Source: Kiritimatiellia bacterium (GTDB lineage Bacteria > Verrucomicrobiota > Kiritimatiellia > RFP12 > UBA1067). Taken from it: DNA of 5,907 bases. The first letter of the stretch is position 1. Every line of letters starts with the position of its first letter. The notes beneath the pieces are model-generated. The model made no database searches. It was given only the letters and a program-made list of their open reading frames with translations, and was not told where the DNA came from. A program made the position numbers and the translations under genes. Below, one piece after another: positions 1 to 5,105 of this stretch. The stretch is from assembly GCA_904502135.1 (NCBI GenBank), contig CAJGDE010000112.1:1-5907 (forward strand), read 5' to 3'.

Positions 1-22
1 AGATCTGATAAGCGCTATAAGC

Positions 23-781
23 TCAAGAAAGAAAATCCGCCAAAACGAATTCATTGACATTACCTACTTTCGCAAGAAAGAACTCTTCGAGACTCTCACC
101 AAGCGACGACACTTCACCTTCCGCCACAGATTGCCCCTTGTTAAGTATTAAGACTCTATCGCAGATATCCTGAGCATCGGCCAATAAATGGCTGGTGGTA
201 AGCACGCTCATTCCGCCTTCCGCAAGTTTCTTTACGAGCGTTTTTACCTCTTTCGTCGACACCGGGTCAAGCCCGCTGGTAGGCTCATCCAAAATCAAAA
301 GCTCAGGCTTTCCGATTAAAGCCGCCGCAAGAGCCACGCGTCTGGCCATACCTTTCGAAAATCCCCCGACAGGACGGTTTGCCGCGTCGGTAAGCCCTAC
401 CATATCGAGAAGCTGCGCTGTGCGTGAACGCGCCTCGTTACTGGATAGGCCTGAAAGCCCGGCGTAATACTTTAACGTCTCACGGGCCGTTAAAAAAGGA
501 TGCAGATAACTAAGCTCAGGCAAATACCCTATCTTTGCACGTGCTTGCAGAGACTGAGGCGAAAGCCCAAAGAGAGAGACTTGCCCTATATCCGGCTTGA
601 CGAGGCCGAGAATCATCTTTACGGTCGTTGACTTACCAGAGCCATTTGGCCCCAACAAACCAAAAACTTCACCTTTTTTAACGCTAAAAGAAAGGTTTTT
701 TACAGCCGATACCGTCGGTCTAAGCCAAAAATCCCTAAATGTCTTTGACACACCGTCAAGTTCTATAACACTATCTTTCAT
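23..781 (-). CDS. ABC transporter ATP-binding protein (CcmA/DrrA-type)
   Basis: This is the cytosolic ATPase that powers the ABC-2 permease. At 252 aa it has one nucleotide-binding domain. Motifs in order are Walker A GPNGSGKST at 44-52, the Q-loop region GYLPEL at 85-90 with Glu89 where many ABC proteins have Gln, the signature FSKGM at 141-145 in place of LSGGQ, Walker B LLILDEP at 161-167 with catalytic E166, the D-loop SGLD at 169-172 and the switch H198 in TTSH. The YLPE and SKGM variants are usual in multidrug, Na+ and gliding-type ABC-2 ATPases, so they do not suggest inactivity. The ATG overlaps the permease TGA as ATGA and is served by AAAGGA inside the permease 3' end (positions 788-793). 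The stop is TGA at 23-25; what follows lies outside the window. Substrate cannot be told. Confidence 0.93.
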   Translation of the reverse strand: MKDSVIELDGVSKTFRDFWLRPTVSAVKNLSFSVKKGEVFGLLGPNGSGKSTTVKMILGLVKPDIGQVSLFGLSPQSLQARAKIGYLPELSYLHPFLTARETLKYYAGLSGLSSNEARSRTAQLLDMVGLTDAANRPVGGFSKGMARRVALAAALIGKPELLILDEPTSGLDPVSTKEVKTLVKKLAEGGMSVLTTSHLLADAQDICDRVLILNKGQSVAEGEVSSLGESLEEFFLAKVGNVNEFVLADFLS

Positions 782-1659
782 GTCAAGTCCTTTGAATTTA
801 TAAGATAGATTCCAGATAGAAGTGCAGCCAAAAGCGCTGGAACGGCAGCGGCTATCGCATATATGGCGTATAAACCTTCCATCGAACCGCCTTTTGAGAG
901 AGTTTCGCTTAAATAATAATTGCCTAACGCCGGCAATGAGAGTGCAAGCAACGCAAGAGAGAGCGAAACCGCCTGATTGGCCTTAAGTCTTACGGCGGCA
1001 GAAGCGGCTACAACCAAGAAAACAAACTGAGGAAGGCCAGCTATAAAGGCAACAGGCAAATATCTAAACGCAAGCGCAGGATTAAAGCTGTATGCCGAGG
1101 CAATGATAGCAAAAACCGGCATCAACATCATTGACGTCAAAACGAAGCGGAATGAAAAAAATCTATTTAAAATCGCAGCTATAATAAGCGGCACAATAAT
1201 TGTCGAGACGGCCAAAAGAAGAGAAATGCCCCATACCTTGGCTATAGAACCTGTATTTGCGACAATATGAGCGCCTATTTCCGCACCACGAACTACAGCC
1301 AATGCATTTAGAGAAACAGTCGCAAGAAAGAGCAGATACGCCAAAAAAGCCCCGAGACATTTTGAAATAAAAAATGAACTTCGTGAGATCGGCCTAACCA
1401 GCACCATGTGAATTGTTGAACTTTCTATTTCACGACGCAAAGATCTCACCGCAGAGAAAATCACGAACGGCATCCCGCCAAGAAGAATCACCGACAAGCC
1501 CGCATCGCGCGCCATTCTCGTCGGATCGCCGAACTGATGGTAATGGAAAGCGCTTGCAAAAACTGTAAGCGAAAGGGAAAATATCAAAATCAAAAGCGAC
1601 AGCGGCTCGGATAAAATCTCAAGCGCCGTCGCTTTAATGATAGAAAAACGCCGTCTCAC
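778..1659 (-). CDS. ABC-2-type transporter permease
   Basis: This is the membrane subunit of an ABC-2 family transporter, paired with the ATPase that follows it. From GTG 1659 it is 293 aa, with about seven or eight hydrophobic segments near 20-38, 54-70, 101-122, 142-164, 171-189, 202-222, 231-245 and 263-286. Residues 78-103, around IHMVLVRPISRSSF, match the conserved cytoplasmic element of this family (E..GTI..LL.KPISR..F). The frame stays open to an ATG at 1773, with another ATG at 1710, but I prefer GTG 1657-1659. It overlaps the preceding stop as GTGA, has a degenerate GGCGG six bases upstream, and gives the usual short basic start (MRRRFSIIKATALEIL) just before helix 1. The end overlaps the ATPase start as ATGA. 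The substrate is not evident; heavy internal hydrophobicity and lack of a periplasmic domain fit a DrrB/NatB/GldF-like exporter or a lipid or peptide pump. Confidence 0.85.
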   Translation of the reverse strand: MRRRFSIIKATALEILSEPLSLLILIFSLSLTVFASAFHYHQFGDPTRMARDAGLSVILLGGMPFVIFSAVRSLRREIESSTIHMVLVRPISRSSFFISKCLGAFLAYLLFLATVSLNALAVVRGAEIGAHIVANTGSIAKVWGISLLLAVSTIIVPLIIAAILNRFFSFRFVLTSMMLMPVFAIIASAYSFNPALAFRYLPVAFIAGLPQFVFLVVAASAAVRLKANQAVSLSLALLALSLPALGNYYLSETLSKGGSMEGLYAIYAIAAAVPALLAALLSGIYLINSKDLT

Positions 1660-1670
1660 ATGCAACCGCC
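1656..1670 (-). promoter_or_regulatory. GTGA stop/start overlap and weak RBS that set the permease start
   Basis: The TGA of the upstream gene (1658-1656) overlaps a GTG (1659-1657) in the permease frame, giving GTGA. GGCGG (1670-1666), six bases earlier, is a degenerate SD and also encodes the Gly-Gly of the upstream CGGC tail. The two ATGs further upstream in the permease frame (1710 and 1773) would need overlaps of 55 and 118 nt and have no better SD. Confidence 0.65.
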
Positions 1671-2945
1671 GCAATAAAGCGGCAATTGAAAATCTTGATA
1701 CAGAAGCCATGCAAGCGTCGCAACAGCTATAGACGCGGCAAGCTCCACTATAAAGCCCAGCGTTGTCGCCCATGGCGGAACGTCGTTTTTAACGACTTCA
1801 TCCTGATCGGGCATGGCGCGAACGGGCGGGATATCCGCAATATCCGGAATATCGGCGATTTCCGCATTGCCCGAATCGGCATTGCCGACAGCAGCGGAGG
1901 AAACCGCAGTGGCCGCCTGGGTCGCTGAAGGCTTAGCGCCCGGCTTTTTGACGGCAAACTTTCCAGACGGCCTTACGGACGAAGTCGTAGGACGCGTGAT
2001 TTTAAGCGTTTTACGCTGTGTAATCGTCGGCGAAGGCGTCTGCGTCGTAGGCGAAGGAGTCTCTTGCGCGGCCGAAGGCTCTTCGCGCACAGGAGAGGCC
2101 AATTGAGAAGTCTTTCCACCAATCTCCATGGAAGGCATCGGAGGAACCAGAGCATCTACTGCGGCCGGAGAAGGCTCGTTATTGGCCGCTGGAGGCGTCT
2201 GAGGCGTAAGAGGCTTGGTCGCGCCGGGAATATCGATAGGCCTTTTAATGCGTATCGTTTTCATCGGGGCCGCCTCATTCTTAACGGGAGCTACTCCCAT
2301 CGCGTCAGAAAGCGAGATGCGCGAAGTCTTAGACTTCTGCGCCTGCTTTTGCGAATCGCTCATCGCCGCGTCTGAAATAATGCCCGTCTTATGGAGTATC
2401 GCCTGCTGGGGTATCTGCTGAGTAATACCTTTGAGCTTTTGCGTTACCGACTTAAGCGTCTCCATGGAATTTGGTGCTGGAACAGGCGCAACCTCAGCTT
2501 CTTCGCGGGGAACAGGCTTCGCGTCAACAGTAGGGAGCTTTCCTACGCCTTGCGCATCTATCGCCACAGGCTTAGGCAACGGCGCGGCCGAGACTGTTTC
2601 ACCGCTCTTGCGGATTACAGGCTTGGGCGGCAACTTAAGACCTGGCTTCAATGCCGTTTGCGTAGCGCCAGCAACGCCTGGTTTAGGCGGAAGCTTAAGC
2701 CCGGGGCGAAGCGCAGAAACCGTATTGCCCGTCTTAGGCGGAAGCTTGAGCCCCGAAGCGAGTCCCGGTTTCGTCGGCAGTTTAAGCCCCGGGCGAAGCG
2801 CAGATTGCGTCGCGCCAGCTACAGGCTTGCGCACTACAGGATTGAGTTTCAGTGTCTTGACACCTTCAGCAACAGGACTAGGCGCAGCCGTCGGCTTCGC
2901 AGGCTGAGCTTCGCTAAGAGGACTGGGCTGTGTTTCTTCTGACAT
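1656..2945 (-). CDS. Unrecognised Pro/Lys-rich repeat protein with one C-terminal membrane anchor
   Basis: I recognise no enzymatic domain in this 429-aa protein. Residues 1-390 are rich in P, A, K, T and S, lack hydrophobic segments or a signal peptide, and are probably disordered. Residues 48-110 hold four copies of a (S/T)AL(R/K)PGLKLPPKPG-like unit, one shortened. A second motif, KT-x-[KR]-[IL], occurs at 30-34, 206-210, 229-233 and 312-316. A short IADIP doublet sits at 363-373. About 395-416 is one transmembrane helix, followed by a short tail ending CGGCM. The likely topology is a cytosolic N-terminal region anchored by its C-terminus. The ATG at 2945 has GGAG (2953-2956) seven bases upstream. 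The stop overlaps the permease GTG by 4 nt, so a link to the ABC transporter is plausible: scaffold, regulator or substrate-recruiting partner. Similar low-complexity proteins occur, as I recall, in PVC-group bacteria. The gene is real; its function is unknown. Confidence 0.85.
   Translation of the reverse strand: MSEETQPSPLSEAQPAKPTAAPSPVAEGVKTLKLNPVVRKPVAGATQSALRPGLKLPTKPGLASGLKLPPKTGNTVSALRPGLKLPPKPGVAGATQTALKPGLKLPPKPVIRKSGETVSAAPLPKPVAIDAQGVGKLPTVDAKPVPREEAEVAPVPAPNSMETLKSVTQKLKGITQQIPQQAILHKTGIISDAAMSDSQKQAQKSKTSRISLSDAMGVAPVKNEAAPMKTIRIKRPIDIPGATKPLTPQTPPAANNEPSPAAVDALVPPMPSMEIGGKTSQLASPVREEPSAAQETPSPTTQTPSPTITQRKTLKITRPTTSSVRPSGKFAVKKPGAKPSATQAATAVSSAAVGNADSGNAEIADIPDIADIPPVRAMPDQDEVVKNDVPPWATTLGFIVELAASIAVATLAWLLYQDFQLPLYCGGCM
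2616..2804 (-). repeat. Tandem intragenic repeats encoding PGLKLPPKPG-type units
   Basis: This segment encodes residues 48-110 of the low-complexity protein. Full units start at residues 48, 77 and 97, with a shortened unit (LASGLKLPPKTG) at 62-73. A larger period of 49 residues is also visible: VAGATQSALRPGLKLP at 42-57 recurs as VAGATQTALKPGLKLP at 91-106 with two substitutions. At DNA level the units starting at 48 and 77 share a nearly identical stretch around ttaagccc...gggcgaagcgcaga, while the last unit is more diverged at synonymous sites. This suggests successive duplications of different ages. Confidence 0.85.
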
Positions 2946-2988
2946 CTTCTTTCTCCAGGATTTCGTTTCGCGCTTCGTACCGCGTTTA

Positions 2989-3552
2989 TTAAACCGACAT
3001 TACTTCAGCTTCTTTAGTCTTAAGTTCTGCGTCGATTTTAGCGATGCCGTCATCGGTCGCTTTCTGAATCTTATCAAGCCCCTGCTTCATGTCATCTTCA
3101 GAAATCTTCTTGTCTTTCTCAAGTTTTTTAACGGCGTCATTTGCATCGCGGCGAACATTGCGCATAGCGACTTTTTGAGCCTCAGCCTGAGTCTTGGCGA
3201 CCTTGACGATCTCCTTGCGGCGCTCTTCGTTAAGCTCGGGAACGGTTATGCGAAGAACCTTTCCGTCCGTCTGCGGCGTAACGCCGATGTTCGCGGCGAG
3301 AATGGCCTTATTCATCGCATCAAGCACGGTGGGATCAAAAGGCGTGATCTTAATCTGACGCGCTTCAGGAGTTGAAATCGTCCCCAAATTCTTGATTGGC
3401 GTGGGAGCTCCATAATAATCGACCTTGATCTGATCGACCATGGCCGGAGTGGCCTTACCCGTTCTTAAACCCGCAAACTGAGACTTGAGAGCTTCAAAAC
3501 TTTTTTCGATTTTAGTTACTGTGTCGTTGAGTACTTCTGATACGGTTTCCAT
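2989..3552 (-). CDS. frr: Ribosome recycling factor
   Basis: Frr (RRF) works with EF-G to split the 70S post-termination complex in the cytosol. The 187-residue length matches the family (about 185). Conserved blocks are the LRTGKATPAMVD segment at 29-40, VDYYGAPTPI at 44-53, the PFDPTVLDAMNKAI segment at 71-84, VPELNEERRKE at 104-114, the RNVRRDAND block at 131-139 that contains the family's functionally essential arginine region, and KKISEDDMKQGLDKIQKATD at 148-167. These correspond to the two long helices at each end (domain I, a three-helix bundle) and the central beta/alpha/beta domain II. The ATG at 3550-3552 follows the GAGGT site. The gene ends in two consecutive in-frame stops, TAA TAA, which would limit readthrough into the following gene 43 nt away. 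pyrH-frr adjacency is conserved across bacteria and confirms both calls. Confidence 0.96.
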   Translation of the reverse strand: METVSEVLNDTVTKIEKSFEALKSQFAGLRTGKATPAMVDQIKVDYYGAPTPIKNLGTISTPEARQIKITPFDPTVLDAMNKAILAANIGVTPQTDGKVLRITVPELNEERRKEIVKVAKTQAEAQKVAMRNVRRDANDAVKKLEKDKKISEDDMKQGLDKIQKATDDGIAKIDAELKTKEAEVMSV

Positions 3553-3555
3553 TTT

Positions 3556-4284
3556 TTACCTCACTATCGTTCCTACTGATTCTCCTTTAACGACGCCTTC
3601 AAGAGCGTTCTTGTCAAAGAAGTCAAAAACTATGATCGGAATGGCATTATCCATGCAAAGCGCGAATGCTGCCGAATCCATAACCTTAAGACGTTTTTCA
3701 AGCGCTACTTCATATTTAAGCGACGAGAATTTTTTGGCCTTCGGATCTTTTTTGGGATCCGCCGTGTAAATGCCGTCAACCTTTGTCGCCTTCAAAAGAG
3801 CGTCCGCGCCGATTTCGCTCGCGCGAAGAGCCGCAGCGGAATCTGTCGAGAAATACGGATTGCCCGTTCCGCCCGCAAAAATGACGACGCGCCCCTTCTC
3901 AAAATGCCTAAGGGCCTTTCGCTGAATAAATGGCTCGGCGAGTTTGGGCATCTCAATGGATGTCATAACCCGAGTCGGAACGCCGATTGATTCAAGCGCA
4001 TTCATCATCGCCAAGGCGTTTATTATCGTAGCGAGCATTCCCATAGAATCGCCTGTCACACGATTTACACCCTTGCCGGCGCCTGTAAGCCCCCGGAAAA
4101 TATTTCCGCCGCCAAGAACAATGCCGATTTCACAGCCCATCGCATGAATCCGCTTCACGCGCTCGGCCATAAAAGCCAAATTTTTCGGGTCGATACACTC
4201 TCCCGTCTGACGGTTAGCCAGCACTTCGCCCGAAAGCTTCAAAAGAATTCTTTTGAACTTAAGTTTTTTACTATTTTTTTTCAC
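3556..4284 (-). CDS. pyrH: UMP kinase (uridylate kinase) PyrH
   Basis: This cytosolic, hexameric amino-acid-kinase-fold enzyme phosphorylates UMP to UDP with ATP, the committed step towards UTP and CTP. At 242 aa it has normal family length. Visible motifs are the phosphate-binding KLSGE at 16-20, GGGNIFRG at 58-65, GDSMGMLAT at 78-86 (D79 in the UMP-contacting position), GGTGNPYFSTDSAAALRA at 138-155, KATKVDGIYTADP at 165-177 and MDSAA at 202-206. The N-terminus is lysine-rich (MKKNSKKLKFKR). The start is GTG at 4284-4282; no better start exists, since the next Met is residue 39 and an in-frame TAA lies shortly upstream. No SD sits at normal distance from this GTG. Eight consecutive A bases follow it directly. 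Three bases separate its TAA stop from the frr ATG. Known homologues are feedback-inhibited by UTP. Confidence 0.96.
   Translation of the reverse strand: MKKNSKKLKFKRILLKLSGEVLANRQTGECIDPKNLAFMAERVKRIHAMGCEIGIVLGGGNIFRGLTGAGKGVNRVTGDSMGMLATIINALAMMNALESIGVPTRVMTSIEMPKLAEPFIQRKALRHFEKGRVVIFAGGTGNPYFSTDSAAALRASEIGADALLKATKVDGIYTADPKKDPKAKKFSSLKYEVALEKRLKVMDSAAFALCMDNAIPIIVFDFFDKNALEGVVKGESVGTIVR
3558..3562 (-). promoter_or_regulatory. frr ribosome-binding site embedded in the pyrH 3' end
   Basis: The minus strand reads GAGGT here, five bases before the frr ATG. These bases belong to the last codons of pyrH (...GTG AGG TAA), so the frr SD includes part of the pyrH stop region. Ribosomes finishing pyrH cover this site, which implies translational coupling of the pair. 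It supports the ATG at 3552 as the frr start. Confidence 0.8.
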
Positions 4285-4301
4285 AACGAGAATTTTATCA
4301 T
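4281..4301 (-). CDS. Possible 6-codon leader ORF overlapping the pyrH start
   Basis: On the minus strand an ATG at 4301-4299 opens a frame encoding MIKFSL and closes at TGA (4283-4281). That stop overlaps the pyrH GTG (4284-4282) as GTGA, the same 4-nt geometry used between the ABC genes in this window. The sequence AGGA (4306-4309) lies four bases before this ATG, whereas the pyrH GTG has no SD of its own at normal distance. The inferred role is to load ribosomes that reinitiate at the pyrH GTG. Such a short frame can arise by chance in this AT-rich stretch, so this is a hypothesis built on the arrangement alone. Confidence 0.35.
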   Translation of the reverse strand: MIKFSL

Positions 4302-4320
4302 TTTATCCTGTAAAACGCAA
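4292..4320 (-). promoter_or_regulatory. Weak candidate sigma70-like promoter before pyrH
   Basis: In the 45-nt uppP-pyrH gap the minus strand shows TTGCGT (4320-4315), a 17-nt spacer and TAAAAT (4297-4292). The -10 matches TATAAT at five of six bases and the -35 matches TTGACA at three of six. The -10 lies within a tandem duplication of GATAAAAT (4307-4292). Transcription would start about seven bases later, at or next to the pyrH GTG, and give a leaderless mRNA. Such a transcript would omit the 6-codon leader ORF, so the two ideas compete. AT-rich matches like this are common by chance. Confidence 0.3.
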
Positions 4321-4329
4321 CAAGACCCC

Positions 4330-5088
4330 CTACGCGAATAAAAGCGTAAGAAGGCCGACCGTAATGCAATACGGGCCGAAAAGCCAAAACCACTTTCCGC
4401 CCAAAGCCTTGATAAGGATTTTAAGAGAAAAATACCCTACCACCGCCGCTATGACGGCTCCAAACGCCGTTAACGCCCATGACGGTTCATTTTGAACGGC
4501 CGATACGTCTCTTACTGATTTTATAAACTCAAGAACCGCTCCACCGGCAATAAGGGGCGCTGACATCAAAAATGAAAACTCCGCACACTTGTGAGTATCG
4601 ATGCGCTGCATTCGCGCGCTTGCGATCGTCATGCCGCTGCGCGATATGCCGGGCAAAAGAGCCAAGGCCTGCGCAAAGCCCATCACAAGAGCATTTACCG
4701 CCGAGACATCGCGTCCGCCTTTAGGCAGAAAACGCGTACCCAATAAAACCGCGCCCGTGAACATCATAAGCGCGCCTGTCATGCGCACGTTCGAAAACAT
4801 GCTGTCGAAAAAATCACCGAAAAGAAAATAAACAGCGACGGCGGGCAGCGAACTTATCAGCAGTTTAAACATGAAGAAGAATTTGCGCTCCGCAAAAATC
4901 TGCACTATCGAACGATAATAAAAAACAAAAATACTAACAAGCGTGCCGAGGTGAAGCATGACATTGAGCCTAAGCCCCGGACCCTGCATACCAAGCGCAC
5001 TTTGCGCGATTACCAGATGACCAGAACTTGATATCGGCAAAAATTCCGCAACACCCTGCAATACCGCCAAAACAGCAACATCCAACAT
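4330..5088 (-). CDS. uppP: Undecaprenyl-diphosphate phosphatase UppP (BacA family)
   Basis: This is an integral membrane phosphatase that converts undecaprenyl diphosphate to undecaprenyl phosphate, recycling the lipid carrier for peptidoglycan and other surface polymers; overexpression in other bacteria gives bacitracin resistance. Family signatures are QGVAEFLP at 11-18 (the [E/Q]xxxE acidic motif with E15), SSSGHL at 20-25, LHLGTL at 45-50, the phosphate-binding PGISRSG at 146-152, and AEFSFLMSAP at 169-178. I count about seven or eight hydrophobic segments, including roughly 41-58, 72-90, 103-120, 131-147, 172-190, 204-222 and 232-251. At 252 aa it is slightly short for the family (about 265-275) but all motifs are present. 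The ATG at 5086-5088 is fixed by a perfect AAGGAGG six bases upstream. It follows the kinase by 17 nt and precedes pyrH by 45 nt. Confidence 0.95.
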   Translation of the reverse strand: MLDVAVLAVLQGVAEFLPISSSGHLVIAQSALGMQGPGLRLNVMLHLGTLVSIFVFYYRSIVQIFAERKFFFMFKLLISSLPAVAVYFLFGDFFDSMFSNVRMTGALMMFTGAVLLGTRFLPKGGRDVSAVNALVMGFAQALALLPGISRSGMTIASARMQRIDTHKCAEFSFLMSAPLIAGGAVLEFIKSVRDVSAVQNEPSWALTAFGAVIAAVVGYFSLKILIKALGGKWFWLFGPYCITVGLLTLLFA

Positions 5089-5094
5089 TCCCCG

Positions 5095-5101
5095 CCTCCT
5101 T
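5095..5101 (-). promoter_or_regulatory. Strong Shine-Dalgarno of uppP
   Basis: The minus strand reads AAGGAGG, a full match to the 16S anti-Shine-Dalgarno core, six bases before the uppP ATG. It fills most of the 17-nt gap after the kinase stop and fixes the uppP start. It also shows that the organism uses canonical SD-led initiation, which makes the poor site before pyrH stand out. Confidence 0.9.
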
Positions 5102-5105
5102 TCTC

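Noticed and set aside
1..22. Palindromic agcgct near the left edge as a terminator
   Set aside because: The core is only 6 bp, flanking bases do not pair, and there is no U-run. The window ends before a terminator could be judged.
195..467. Plus-strand 90-aa frame opposite the ABC ATPase
   Set aside because: It is antisense to a clearly conserved domain (signature, Walker B) and has no support of its own.
517..525. Glu instead of Gln in the ATPase Q-loop as a sign of a dead ATPase
   Set aside because: YLPE is common among ABC-2-type ATPases, and all catalytic residues (Walker A Lys, Walker B Glu, switch His) are present.
1813..2375. Other overlapping frames on both strands within the low-complexity gene
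   Set aside because: These are shadow frames of the same biased sequence without an RBS or recognisable motifs.
2391..2942. Long plus-strand open frames (183 aa, and 158 aa at 2431-2907) opposite the low-complexity gene
   Set aside because: They mirror the repeat-rich, stop-poor composition of the minus-strand gene. Their translations are arginine-rich or glycine-rich noise with no domain, and the minus-strand frame has the SD, the membrane helix and the coupled junction.
2946..2988. Possible terminator or promoter between frr and the low-complexity gene
   Set aside because: Only a 4-bp CGCG/CGCG pairing with an 8-nt loop and no U-tract is present, and there is no convincing -35/-10 pair. 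The gap otherwise holds a tandem stop and the downstream SD.
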